Shown: positions 1 to 9,816 of the stretch, piece by piece
How the letters are laid out: each line of letters starts with the position of its first letter
Position numbering within the stretch: position 1 is the stretch's first letter
NCBI GenBank assembly: GCA_963822115.1
Contig: CAWGGM010000010.1
Location: forward strand, 186,001-250,000
Length of the DNA stretch: 64,000 nt
Reading direction: 5' to 3'
DNA from: CAWDXG01 sp963822115
Lineage (GTDB): Bacteria; Myxococcota_A; Polyangia; Polyangiales; Polyangiaceae
Program-made: the position numbers and the translations under genes
The notes under the pieces: model-generated
Told to the model about the DNA's origin: nothing
The model's input: the letters and a program-made list of their open reading frames with translations, nothing else
Database searches by the model: none

Positions 1-933
1 GAGCGCGTTCTGGAACGGCTCGAGCAGACGCTCGCCGGACGGCCCGATGCCACCTTCCCGGTGAGCAGCGTCCGACCGGTGTTCCGCCAGATCATCAGCG
101 CGTGCCTCGCGCTCCAGCAGCCGATCAGCGTCGCCTACCTCGGTCCGCCGGGAACGTTCACGCACATGGCGGCGCTCCACTCGTTCGGTCTGGCTGCACG
201 CTACATGGAAGCGACGACCATCGCCGCGGTGTTCGACGCGGTCGAACGCGGCAACGCGAGCTACGGCATCGTGCCGATCGAGAACTCGACCGAGGGCGGC
301 GTCACCTTCACGCTGGATTGCCTGCTCGACAGCGAGGTGCGCATCCGGGGCGAGCTCGTGCTGGACGTGAACCAGTGCCTGGTGGGCCGGCACGACGACA
401 TCGGCCGCATCCAGCGCGTCTACTCGCATCCGCAGGCACTGGCGCAATGCCGCCGCTGGCTCGCCGACAACCTGCCGTCGGCCCAGCTGGTCGTCTCGCC
501 GTCGACATCCACCGCCGCTCGCGAGGCGAGCGCCGACGACCAGGCCGCGGCCGTGGCCAGCCGGCTGGCCGCCGAGCTGCACGGCCTGTCGGTGATACGC
601 GAGCGCATCCAGGACCGCCCGCAGAACGCCACGCGCTTTGTGCTGCTGGCACCCGGGGACGCCCCGGCCAGTGGCAGTGACAAGACGAGCCTGGTGTTTT
701 CCACACCTCACGAACGAGGCGCGCTGAAGCGCGCCCTCGAGATTTTCGATCAAGAAGGCATCAACCTCTCGCGCATCGAGTCCCGGCCGGGGCAAGGTCG
801 GCTCTGGGAGTACGTGTTCTTCACTGATCTGGAAGGGCACCGCACCGATCCCCCCGTCGCGCGTGCGCTGGAAAAGCTCACCGAGCACTGCGCGATGGTG
901 AAGGTGCTGGGTAGCTATCCGCGCGCCGGGTAG
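1..933 (+). CDS. pheA: Bifunctional chorismate mutase/prephenate dehydratase (P-protein), 5' end missing
   Basis: Converts chorismate to prephenate and then to phenylpyruvate, the committed branch to phenylalanine in the cytoplasm. The frame is open from base 1, and the first ~30 residues look like the end of an AroQ-type chorismate mutase helix bundle. They run into the linker IISACLALQQPISVAYLGP that typically joins the two domains of P-proteins. The dehydratase domain shows GPPGTFT, VPIENSTEGGV and the catalytic TRF (NATRFVLL). A C-terminal ACT domain carries the ESRP phenylalanine-binding motif followed by a WEY segment. The start lies outside the window. The first in-window GTG (61) would remove the mutase, so it is not the start. 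A second dehydratase copy lies 1.1 kb downstream. Confidence 0.93.
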   Translation, partial: ERVLERLEQTLAGRPDATFPVSSVRPVFRQIISACLALQQPISVAYLGPPGTFTHMAALHSFGLAARYMEATTIAAVFDAVERGNASYGIVPIENSTEGGVTFTLDCLLDSEVRIRGELVLDVNQCLVGRHDDIGRIQRVYSHPQALAQCRRWLADNLPSAQLVVSPSTSTAAREASADDQAAAVASRLAAELHGLSVIRERIQDRPQNATRFVLLAPGDAPASGSDKTSLVFSTPHERGALKRALEIFDQEGINLSRIESRPGQGRLWEYVFFTDLEGHRTDPPVARALEKLTEHCAMVKVLGSYPRAG

Positions 934-1020
934 AGCTGGAAACCGGGGCTTGTGACCCCCAATCCATTTCGCGGGCCGGGAAAAATCCGGCTTTACCCGA
1001 ACCGCCGGTGTGGCTATGCA

Positions 1021-1036
1021 TCACCCCTAGGGGTGA
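1021..1036. promoter_or_regulatory. 16-bp perfect palindrome, copy 1 of 2
   Basis: TCACCCCTAGGGGTGA is a perfect palindrome preceded by GCA. It overlaps the GTG at 1033 that I take as the start of the FHA gene. The same arms recur at 18955-18970, again preceded by GCA and again at an intergenic or gene-start position. It is probably the operator of a dimeric regulator. The regulator is unknown to me. Confidence 0.45.
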
Positions 1037-1924
1037 AAACCGACGACTCAGCTAGAAGGCTGCCGACCACGACAGCACCGCCGGGCAGCGGAACGCGCGA
1101 ACGCGCTGCTGTCGCCTATGGCTTGCGCTTCCGCGGACGTGACCTGCCGCTCATCAAGGCAGAGATCGTCATCGGCCGTTCCGCCGGTTGCGATCTGGTT
1201 CTGGACAACGAGCTGGTATCCCGCCGCCACGCGCTGATACGCGTCGGCAAGGAGCAGGCGAGCGTTACCGATCTGGGCAGCCGCAACGGCGTGCTCGTCA
1301 ACGGGCAGCCGATCAACGCGGAAACGCTGCTCGCCATCGGCGACAGACTATCCATCGGCGAGGAAGTGCTGGACGTTCGTGCAGCAGCCCGTCGCGACGG
1401 AACGCGACCGCGCCACCGCACAGAACCTGCGTGTGAAGGAGACGATCCGGTTCGAGGCTGTGCACGAAGACGAGTCGGTGCAGAGTGAACGCACGCGGCG
1501 CGCGGATGCCTTCGCACTGCTCGGCGGCGTGGTGGACAAGGCGCTCGCACTCGGACGTGGTGACGAGGCCGAGCGACTGCTCGGCGCTCACCTGGCTCGG
1601 GTGCTGGACGAGGCCAGCGCCGGCGTGCGCTTCGACCGCAACGTCGCGCCGATCGCCGTGCGCTACGCCGCGCGTCTGGCCGCCGCCACGGGCAAGCCGG
1701 GCTGGGTCGACTACGCGATCCGCCTCTATCGGGCGCTCGGCGAACCGCTGCCGCTGCCCGTGGTCGACGAGCTGTACAGCCTGCTGCGGCGCGTACGGGG
1801 CGTCGACCGGGGGCTGTTGCGCGAATATCTGGCGATCCTGCGCAGCCGCGCCGGCAGCATGTCCGCGGCCGACCGCTTCGCGCTCCAGCGCATCGAAGGC
1901 CTGGAGCGCCTGGCCGCACTGTAG
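1033..1924 (+). CDS. FHA-domain protein with apparent +1 frameshift
   Basis: The N-terminal half is a forkhead-associated phosphothreonine-binding domain: VIGRSAGCDLVL, then SRRHALI, then DLGSRNGVLVNG. The second half lies in another frame from about 1379 to 1924 and is a ~180-residue helical region (LLGGVVDKALALGRGDEAERLL) of a kind I associate with myxobacterial FHA proteins. The frames join cleanly if one base near 1381 is extra: DVR followed by QQPVATERD. As given, the FHA frame runs into Arg-rich nonsense and stops at 1488. GTG 1033 is preferred over GTG 952 because the sequence upstream looks non-coding. FHA proteins usually act downstream of Ser/Thr kinases, and one is encoded at 6324. 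Confidence 0.7.
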
Positions 1925-2012
1925 CGCCACGGCTGTTGGCTCCGGAGCCGGTAGCGCTTTTGCGCGGTGCGGCATCTTCCACTACATCTGCGTGCCGGGG
2001 CACCGGGAGCTC

Positions 2013-2027
2013 TGGCACGCGTCGTGC
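2013..2027 (+). promoter_or_regulatory. Candidate sigma-54 (-24/-12) promoter
   Basis: TGGCAC, five bases, then GTGC: a perfect -24 element at consensus spacing from a -12 element that keeps the GC dinucleotide (consensus TTGC). Transcription would begin near 2039, just before the ribosome-binding site (GAGGAAG, 2041-2047) of the gene at 2059. No upstream activator site was identified. Confidence 0.4.
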
Positions 2028-2058
2028 CCGAACAGCATTCGAGGAAGCAGAACCGACC

Positions 2059-3822
2059 ATGACCATCACCGCAGCCTTCCAGGGTATCGAGGGCGCCCAC
2101 TCCAGCGTGGCCGTGGCCGCCTATTTCGACGCCGTGGGAACGGACCACGAGCGCCAGGGCGTGCCCACCTTCCGCCAGGTTGCGACCAGCGTCGTCAGCG
2201 GCAAGGTCGATGTCGGCATCCTGCCCGTCGACAACGCCATCGCCGGCACCGTGCGCGACGGCTACGACCTGCTTGCCCAGTACGATCTCGTTCCCATCTG
2301 CGAGATCGAGTGGCGCATGGATCACCGCCTGCTCGGCGTGGAGGGCGCATCGCTCAGCGATCTCCGCGAGGTGCACGCGCATCCGCTGGTGCTGGCCGAA
2401 TGCGGTCGCTTCCTCGGCACGCTCGCCGGCGCGCGCATCATCCCATCGGTGGACACCGGCGTCGCAGCGAAGGAGGTCGCCGAAGCCGGCGATCCTACAC
2501 GCGCCGCCATTGCGCCGCCCGAAGCGGCGGCGCGCTACGGCCTGGTCGAGCTCGCGCAGAACATTGCTGATCACCCCGACAACTTCACGCGCTTCATCCT
2601 GTTCACCTCGCAGAAGCCGAGCGACGAAGTCCGCGCGTTGATGCAGCACGGCGAATACGCCAAGCGCAAGACGTCGCTGCTTCTGGCGACGCGCCACGAG
2701 CAGGGCGCGCTCGGCGAGTGCCTGCGCATCCTCTCGGACGCGGGCATCAACCTGGCCAAGCTCGAGTCCCGCCCGAAGCTCGGCAAAGCGTGGGAGTACC
2801 TGTTCTACATCGACTTCGAAGGCGATGTGAACGACCCGCGCGTGGGCGAGGCCCTGGAGCAGGTGCGCGAGCATGCGCTCTCGCTCCAGATCATCGGCAG
2901 CTACGATGTCGACCTGGCACGGGCCCAGGCCGAACCGGGACAGCCGCGGCGTGTCCAGCTCGCACCCGAGCCGGGCGAGCCTGCTGCTCTGCCTCCCCTA
3001 CCCGACTCGGCGGCGAAGAACTGGCCGAAGGCATCCCGTCCGGCGCATCCGCAGGGCACGCGCATCCCGATCGGCAACGCCGTGCTCGGAGGCGACGAAT
3101 TCGTGATCATCGCTGGGCCATGCTCGGTCGAGTCGCGCGAGCAGGTGCTGGCTACCGCGCGTGAAGTCATCGCACACGGCGCCCGACTACTCAGGGGCGG
3201 CGCGTTCAAACCCCGCACCAACCCCTACTCGTTCCAGGGGCTCGGCTGGGAAGGCGTCGCGCTGCTGGCCGAGGCGGGCCGCGCTACGGGCGTTCCGGTC
3301 GTCAGTGAAGTGATGAGCGTCGAACAGGTGGAGCGCATGGCCCGCGAGGTCGACGTCCTGCAGATCGGCGCACGCAACATGCAGAACTTCGATCTGCTGC
3401 GAGCGGTCGGCCGCACGGAGCGGCCGGTCATGCTCAAGCGCGGCATGTCGGCGAGCCTGGACGAGCTGCTTGCCGCCGCCGAGTACGTGCTGGCCGAAGG
3501 CAACCCGCATGTGATCCTGTGCGAGCGCGGCATCCGGACCTTCGAGACCGCGACCCGCAACACGCTCGACCTGTCCGCCGTCCCCGTGCTGCGCGAACGC
3601 ACGCATCTGCCCGTGATCGTCGACCCCAGCCATGGCGTCGGCGTGCGTCGCTGGATCCGTCCGCTGTGCCGCGCCGCGAAGGCCGTCGGCGCGCACGGGA
3701 TCATGATCGAGGTGCACCCGAACCCACCCGAGGCCAAGAGCGACGCCGACCAGGCGCTGACCTTCGAGGACTTCGAGACCATCGTCGATGATCTCGAACG
3801 GATCCCCTACCCGTCCGCCTGA
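2059..3822 (+). CDS. Prephenate dehydratase-ACT-DAHP synthase fusion
   Basis: A 587-residue protein joining two reactions at opposite ends of aromatic amino-acid synthesis. Residues ~1-190 are a prephenate dehydratase-type domain, with FQGIEGAHSS at the N-terminus, ILPVDNAIAG in place of PxENS, and TRF (DNFTRFILF). An ACT domain with LESRP follows at ~200-275, then a Pro/Ala-rich linker. Residues ~340-587 are a type I-beta DAHP synthase barrel: IAGPCSVES, FKPRTNPYSFQG, DPSHGVG. DAHP synthases of this type are often fused to regulatory ACT or chorismate-mutase domains, so the dehydratase-ACT part may be a feedback sensor rather than a working enzyme; the PVDNA substitution fits that but does not prove it. 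ATG 2059 has GAGGAAG upstream. It converges on the FKBP gene with only four bases between. Confidence 0.88.
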   Translation: MTITAAFQGIEGAHSSVAVAAYFDAVGTDHERQGVPTFRQVATSVVSGKVDVGILPVDNAIAGTVRDGYDLLAQYDLVPICEIEWRMDHRLLGVEGASLSDLREVHAHPLVLAECGRFLGTLAGARIIPSVDTGVAAKEVAEAGDPTRAAIAPPEAAARYGLVELAQNIADHPDNFTRFILFTSQKPSDEVRALMQHGEYAKRKTSLLLATRHEQGALGECLRILSDAGINLAKLESRPKLGKAWEYLFYIDFEGDVNDPRVGEALEQVREHALSLQIIGSYDVDLARAQAEPGQPRRVQLAPEPGEPAALPPLPDSAAKNWPKASRPAHPQGTRIPIGNAVLGGDEFVIIAGPCSVESREQVLATAREVIAHGARLLRGGAFKPRTNPYSFQGLGWEGVALLAEAGRATGVPVVSEVMSVEQVERMAREVDVLQIGARNMQNFDLLRAVGRTERPVMLKRGMSASLDELLAAAEYVLAEGNPHVILCERGIRTFETATRNTLDLSAVPVLRERTHLPVIVDPSHGVGVRRWIRPLCRAAKAVGAHGIMIEVHPNPPEAKSDADQALTFEDFETIVDDLERIPYPSA

Positions 3823-3826
3823 TCGA

Positions 3827-4327
3827 CTACTTTCCGATCTTCAGAAGCTCGATATCGAACTTCAACGGCGCGTTCGGCGGGATCTTCGGCGGGCTGCCGC
3901 GCTTGCCGTAGGCCATGTCCGGCGGAATCACGAGCTGGCGCTTGCCGCCTGCCTTCATGCCGATCACGCCCTTGTCCCAGCCCTTGATCACGTGGCCCTG
4001 GCCCAGCGTGAACGAAAACGGTTGGTTGCGGTCGCGCGAGCTGTCGAACTTGGTGCCATCGAGGAGCCACCCCGTGTAGTGCACGCTGACGGTGTCGCCA
4101 TCCTTGGCAGCAGGCCCCTTGCCGACCTTGATGTCCTTGATCTCGAGCTTGGTCACCTTGGGCGTGGCGCTGGCCGCCGGCTTGGCGGGCTCCGCCGTCG
4201 TCGGCGTGTCCGTGTTGGTCTCCGTGGAGGGAGTGCCAGTCGGTTCCGGCACCCGATCGCACGCGGAGAGCAGCAGGCCGGCGGACAACGTGCCGACCAG
4301 GATGAGCACGGGTTTCCTGAGGGTCAT
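3827..4327 (-). CDS. FKBP-type peptidyl-prolyl isomerase lipoprotein
   Basis: 166 residues. A type II signal peptide ends at lipobox LLSAC. A Thr/Pro/Glu/Ala-rich linker of about 35 residues follows, then one FKBP domain: VSVHYTGWLLDGTKFDSS, GQGHVIKGWDKGV, GMKAGGKRQLVIPPDMAYG, FDIELL. It should catalyse proline cis-trans isomerisation on exported proteins while anchored to a membrane. It is convergent with the upstream fusion gene. The start is the Met before the basic TLRK and hydrophobic core. Confidence 0.93.
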   Translation of the reverse strand: MTLRKPVLILVGTLSAGLLLSACDRVPEPTGTPSTETNTDTPTTAEPAKPAASATPKVTKLEIKDIKVGKGPAAKDGDTVSVHYTGWLLDGTKFDSSRDRNQPFSFTLGQGHVIKGWDKGVIGMKAGGKRQLVIPPDMAYGKRGSPPKIPPNAPLKFDIELLKIGK

Positions 4328-4397
4328 GCGGGCGGCGTAGATCGCCGCCGGCAGTCTGTCAAAGCAGAGGCCCCGGGAACGTCCGGCCGCCCGCCGC

Positions 4398-5204
4398 TCA
4401 GCCCTCCATCATTTGCATGAAGAGCGCCGACCCGAGCAGCGACTGGCCGCCGTCGACCACGAGCGTGGTGCCCGTAATAAACCCGGCGGCCGGGGAGGCC
4501 AGGTACAGCGCAGCGTCCGCAATCTCGTCGATGCGCCCGAAGCGGCCTGCCGGCATCCCCTGCTGCAGCTTGTCGCGTTCGCTGTCGTCGGGGGGTGCGA
4601 GCCGCGACATGCCTTCCGTCCCGGCGATAGGGCCAGGTGCGATGGCGTTCACGCGGATTTTCATGGGGCCCCACTCGAGGGCCAGGTCCTGGGTCAGCTT
4701 TGCGATGCCGGCTTTGGCCGCGCCGGCGTGACACTGCAGCGGCGTCGGGATCCACGCCTGCGTAGCCGTGATGCTGACAACCGAGCCGCCCTGCTTCGAC
4801 AGGTGCTCGAACGCAGCCCGGCTGGCGTTGAAGGTGCCGACCAGATCGATGTCGATCACCGCCTTGAACCCGTTGGCACTCAGCCCGGCCGCCGGCGCGA
4901 GAAAGTTGCCGGCTGCCGAGTTGACCAGGATGTCGAGCCGGCCGAAGCGCTCGACGAGCTGGCCCACGGCGTTGGCCAGCGCGTCGTAGTCGCGCACGTC
5001 CGCCGGCAGTGCCAGCGCCTCGCCGCCCGCCTCCGCGATCGCGGCGACCATGGCCTCGAGCTTCTCGGCGCGGCGGCCGATCAGTCCCACGCGCGCGCCC
5101 AGTGCCGCAAAGCGCCGGGCGATGCCCCCGCCGATACCGCTGCCTCCGCCGGTGACCAGCGCCACCTGCCCCGCGAGAATTCCCTCGCGGAAGATGTCGC
5201 TCAC
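4398..5204 (-). CDS. SDR oxidoreductase, 2,4-dienoyl-CoA reductase-like
   Basis: 268 residues, classical short-chain dehydrogenase length. The cofactor motif is VTGGGSGIGGGIARRF; the NNAG-equivalent is NSAAGNF; NAIAPGPI and GTTLVVDGGQ near the C-terminus are typical. The usual YxxxK is replaced by HAGAAKAG, with Ala at the Tyr position. This His..Ala-Lys pattern resembles the 2,4-dienoyl-CoA reductase branch, so NADPH-dependent reduction of unsaturated fatty acyl-CoA in beta-oxidation is the best guess. The start is GTG at 5204, overlapping the upstream gene's stop as GTGA, which suggests translational coupling. Confidence 0.88.
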   Translation of the reverse strand: MSDIFREGILAGQVALVTGGGSGIGGGIARRFAALGARVGLIGRRAEKLEAMVAAIAEAGGEALALPADVRDYDALANAVGQLVERFGRLDILVNSAAGNFLAPAAGLSANGFKAVIDIDLVGTFNASRAAFEHLSKQGGSVVSITATQAWIPTPLQCHAGAAKAGIAKLTQDLALEWGPMKIRVNAIAPGPIAGTEGMSRLAPPDDSERDKLQQGMPAGRFGRIDEIADAALYLASPAAGFITGTTLVVDGGQSLLGSALFMQMMEG

Positions 5205-5734
5205 TGCTGGCCCCCACCCCAGCCGCCCGGAGGACCACCCTGCGGCGGCGGGGCGCCCTCTGGCGGACCGAAACCCTGGCCCGGAGCCTGCTGCTGCTGC
5301 ACCGGGGCGCCGTACTGCTGCTGCGGCGCTCCGTACTGGGGCTGCGGAGGCGCCAGCATGCGGTTTTGGACGGGCGCCCAGATCGCCGCCAGAAGCTGCG
5401 TCTGACGCGTCTGCCAGTCCTGGTAGCCCAGCACGCCGAGGATGATCGCCAGCGGGAAGAAGAAGATCCACGACACGATCAGGATGATGATCCCGTTCGT
5501 CTGGAGATCGGCCCCGACTCGCGCATCCACAGAGAAGCCATTCTGGACGGGCATCGTCGTCAACGTGATCGACGGCGTCAGCGCGTAGCTCGACTGCTGC
5601 CCCTTGCCGGCCCAGGAGTTCGGACCGGTCTGCTGCAGCGGAATGCCGCTCTGGTAGAGCGCGCCCTGGATCTGCTGGATCACGGACGCCACGTCCTGGC
5701 CACCGAAGAATCTCTGTTCGTTCTTGTCGATCAC
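5201..5734 (-). CDS. Membrane-anchored protein with Gln/Pro/Gly-rich tail
   Basis: 177 residues of unknown function. The N-terminal ~90 residues form a small soluble domain (VIQQIQGALYQSGIPL). One strongly hydrophobic helix follows (GIIILIVSWIFFFPLAIILG, ~95-115). The C-terminus is a low-complexity tail rich in Gln, Pro, Gly and Tyr with YGAPQQQYGAP repeats. GTG 5734 is the start because GAAAGG lies 8-12 bases upstream. It sits between a TerB-like gene and the SDR gene on the same strand. I do not recognise the family. Confidence 0.75.
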   Translation of the reverse strand: MIDKNEQRFFGGQDVASVIQQIQGALYQSGIPLQQTGPNSWAGKGQQSSYALTPSITLTTMPVQNGFSVDARVGADLQTNGIIILIVSWIFFFPLAIILGVLGYQDWQTRQTQLLAAIWAPVQNRMLAPPQPQYGAPQQQYGAPVQQQQAPGQGFGPPEGAPPPQGGPPGGWGGGQQ

Positions 5735-5784
5735 GTGAAAACCTTTCGCTCCGGCCCCGGGCCGGCGTGCGCGCGGGAGGCCGG

Positions 5785-6186
5785 CTAGTCCGATTCCTGG
5801 GCTGCGCGCGATCCCAGCTGCGAGGCGCCGGCCGACACGGAAGCCAGAATCGTGCGTGCTTCGCTGTCCTCGATGCCGAGGATCTTGATGAGCTGTTCGA
5901 GAAGCTCGCTCTCGCTTGCGCTCTGCTCGCCATCGGCGTGCGTCAGGAGCGCGGCGTTCGCAAGCAGCAGCTCGCGGTCGTTCTTGTCGAGCGCATCGAG
6001 CGGAATATCGTCTGAGAGCGTCCGCCGCTGGTTCGCGTATTCGAGAATCTCCTTCTCCTCCTCGTCCGTCGCGTCGAAGCCGCACAACATGCCTTCGATC
6101 ACACCGGATTCCGACGATTCGAGCTGACCGTCCGCCCACGCGACCGCCACGAGTGACTTGACGATATTCTTCTCGCTCGGCGTCAT
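5785..6186 (-). CDS. TerB-like tellurite-resistance family protein
   Basis: 133 residues, all-helical. Two acidic segments resemble the TerB metal-binding pattern: VAWADGQLESSE near the N-terminus and LTHADGEQSASESE near residue 90. Members are cytoplasmic and often linked to stress responses or membrane-associated complexes; the exact role here is unknown. I chose ATG 6186 over 6195 because an AGGA lies 8 bases upstream of it and is too close to the earlier ATG. It probably leads the three-gene leftward group ending at 4398. Confidence 0.75.
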   Translation of the reverse strand: MTPSEKNIVKSLVAVAWADGQLESSESGVIEGMLCGFDATDEEEKEILEYANQRRTLSDDIPLDALDKNDRELLLANAALLTHADGEQSASESELLEQLIKILGIEDSEARTILASVSAGASQLGSRAAQESD

Positions 6187-6323
6187 ACGGCGCATCCTAA
6201 CCTGACCTTCCCGGGGCTTCCACGACAACCGATTTCGCCCCTGGGCCGGCGCTCGCCCCTGAACATCGGTCGCGTCGCAGCACAGCGTTCCGCTCCGGTG
6301 ATTTGTGAGCTAGAAAGCCGTGA

Positions 6324-8216
6324 GTGGACGCGGACGACGCATTCGCCGCACGCATCGTCGGACAAACCGTCGGCGGGCGGTGGCGGCTCGAGCGGCTGCT
6401 CGGTACCGGCGGCATGGCAGCCGTGTACGCGGCCCGTGACGAATCCGGCAACGTCGCGGCGATCAAGCTGCTCCACCCCGAGATGAGCCTGCGCCACGAC
6501 GTGTGCGAACGCTTCCTGCGCGAAGCGTACGTGGCCAATCGCGTGGCGCATCCAGGCGCCGTGCAGGTGCTCGAGCACAGCTCCGATGAATCGGGCTCGA
6601 CGTACCTGGTGATGGAGCTTCTGGAGGGCGAGCCTCTCAGCACGCGTGTGCGGCGAGCCGGCAAGCTGCCGCCGGCGGAGCTTCTCGACTACCTCGACCA
6701 GATCCTCGACGTGCTGGTCCACGCGCACGAGCAGGGCATCATCCATCGTGACCTGAAGCCCGACAATCTGTTCGTCACGAACGAAGGGCGCGTGAAGATC
6801 CTGGACTTCGGACTGGCGCGCATGCTCGACGACGTACCGGGCGACTTCAAGACGCGCACCGGAATGGCGCTCGGCACGCTGCCCTACATGGCTCCCGAGC
6901 AGGCTTTGGGGCGGCGCTCCGAAATCGACGGCCGGGTGGATGTGTTCGCACTCGGCGCGACCGCATTCCGCATCCTGGCTGGACGCAAGGTGCACGAGGC
7001 CGACAGCGAAGCGGAGCTGCTGATCGCGATGGCGTCGAAAGCTGCACCGCCACTGGCCTCGGTAGCGCCGGACACTCCGCCGGGGCTATGCGCCATCGTC
7101 GATCTCGCCCTCGCTTTCTCGCGCGACGCGCGCTACCCGGACGCGCGCACCATGCAGGGCGACGTGCGCGCCGTGCAGAGCGGCGCCTCACCGCCCTACG
7201 CGAGCAGTCGTGCCGCGGTGCGCGAGGAATCCACACGGCTCGACATGCCGGCGGTGCCGGCCGCCGCGGTCGCAGCCGCAGCGGGCGCCGACCCCGCGAG
7301 CATCCGCGATCCGGCAACGGCGCCGACCGCACCTGCTGCACGCGCGACCAACCCGCTGGCCAGGACTGCAGGCGGGACGGCCGTGCTGCCGAAAATGCCT
7401 GCGGCGGCCATCGGCGCAAGCACCGCCGCCGCCCAGCCGCCGATGCCGGGCGCAGCTCTGGGCCCAGAATCCATGCGCGGCAGCGTCATCACCCAGGGTG
7501 CAGAGCCCATGCAGGCCGGCGCCATCGCTCCGCAGTCCATGCCCGGCAGCGCCCTTGCCGCAGGTCCCCAGGCGATGGCAGCGGCGCAGGCATTCCCGGG
7601 CGCCGCGGTGGCGGGCGGCGCAGCGCCCGCTGTGCATCAAAGCAATCCCCCTCCCGCCAGGAAGCGCTCGCTGCTGCCCTGGCTGCTCGCGGCTGCCGCG
7701 GTGCTGCTGCTGATCGGCGGCGCGATCGCGGCCGCTGCAGTCTACTGGGTGGAAGAAGACGGCGGCTCGCTACCCCAGGTCGAGCTACCCGGCGAGGGCA
7801 GCGCCGCTGCCACCAGCAGCGCACCCCCCGGCGCTGCCAGCGCAGGCAGCAGCAGCGACGACATGGGCGCCGCGATGGGCAGCGGGGGCAACGCCAACGC
7901 AGCGGCCGACAACGCCGGGGGCAACACCCAGGCAGCGCCCGCCGCTGCTGCTGCCGCCGCCGACGGTGCCCACCCAGCAGCCGCGCCGGCCGGCGAAAAC
8001 CCGACGGCAGCGGCAACGACCACGCCACACAGCGCAGCCGCGCCGGCACCCGTCGCCGCGCCGAAGCCCGCCGCCGAGGCAGCTCGCGCCCTCCCCGCGA
8101 CCAGCCTGCCGCCGGCTCCCCCGCCCGCGAAGAAGCCCCCCAAGGAAAAGAAACCGAAGGGCCCGGAGCACGACAACGGCAAGGGGCACGGGCACGGGCA
8201 CGGGCACGGGCACTAG
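6324..8216 (+). CDS. Membrane Ser/Thr protein kinase (PknB-like) with His-Gly tail
   Basis: 630 residues. The kinase domain (~15-280) is complete: glycine loop LLGTGGMAAVY, Lys48, HRDLKPDN at 141-148, DFG at 161-163 and MAPEQ. A ~165-residue Ala/Pro/Met-rich linker follows, then one transmembrane helix (~448-472) and an Ala/Gly/Pro-rich extracytoplasmic region. No PASTA or other sensor domain is visible. The protein ends in five Gly-His pairs that could bind metal. The cytoplasmic kinase should phosphorylate Ser/Thr; the FHA protein at 1033 is a conceivable partner. The GTG start at 6324 places the glycine loop at the expected depth; the ribosome-binding site is weak. Confidence 0.93.
   Translation: MDADDAFAARIVGQTVGGRWRLERLLGTGGMAAVYAARDESGNVAAIKLLHPEMSLRHDVCERFLREAYVANRVAHPGAVQVLEHSSDESGSTYLVMELLEGEPLSTRVRRAGKLPPAELLDYLDQILDVLVHAHEQGIIHRDLKPDNLFVTNEGRVKILDFGLARMLDDVPGDFKTRTGMALGTLPYMAPEQALGRRSEIDGRVDVFALGATAFRILAGRKVHEADSEAELLIAMASKAAPPLASVAPDTPPGLCAIVDLALAFSRDARYPDARTMQGDVRAVQSGASPPYASSRAAVREESTRLDMPAVPAAAVAAAAGADPASIRDPATAPTAPAARATNPLARTAGGTAVLPKMPAAAIGASTAAAQPPMPGAALGPESMRGSVITQGAEPMQAGAIAPQSMPGSALAAGPQAMAAAQAFPGAAVAGGAAPAVHQSNPPPARKRSLLPWLLAAAAVLLLIGGAIAAAAVYWVEEDGGSLPQVELPGEGSAAATSSAPPGAASAGSSSDDMGAAMGSGGNANAAADNAGGNTQAAPAAAAAAADGAHPAAAPAGENPTAAATTTPHSAAAPAPVAAPKPAAEAARALPATSLPPAPPPAKKPPKEKKPKGPEHDNGKGHGHGHGHGH
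8184..8213 (+). repeat. Five GGGCAC hexamers encoding Gly-His repeats
   Basis: Perfect tandem hexanucleotide repeat at the 3' end of the kinase gene, directly before the stop. It encodes (Gly-His)5. Copy number could vary by slippage without changing the frame. Confidence 0.85.
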
Positions 8217-8433
8217 GCGGTTGTCCTCCCGCCCGCCCGCCCGCCCGCACCGGAATCTTCCTCGCGGGGGCTCACCGCCGCTCGAGCACCCCGACGCGAT
8301 TCGCAACACTTCGCCCTTCGGGCGCGCCGGCTCGCCCATCGCTGGCTCGCTCTCGCTCACCTGCGCCCACAAACGACAACGCGCCACGGGCTCCGCTGGG
8401 GAGCCGCGTGGCGCGAGGCCGTCGACGGGTCGA
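8217..8433. other. 217-bp convergent intergenic region
   Basis: It separates the kinase stop from the ahcY stop. It contains a short GCCC/CCCG tandem tract near 8228-8248. No gene or convincing terminator hairpin with a T-run was seen. Confidence 0.5.

Positions 8434-9812
<1,379 letters not shown>

Positions 9813-9816
<4 letters not shown>

Noticed and set aside
1726..2874. Long antisense open frames across conserved genes (here and at 3187-3717, 16663-17781, 46520-48454, 51414-52532 and others)
   Set aside because: They are Arg/Ala/Pro-rich mirror frames of clearly coding genes, a usual effect of high GC at third codon positions.
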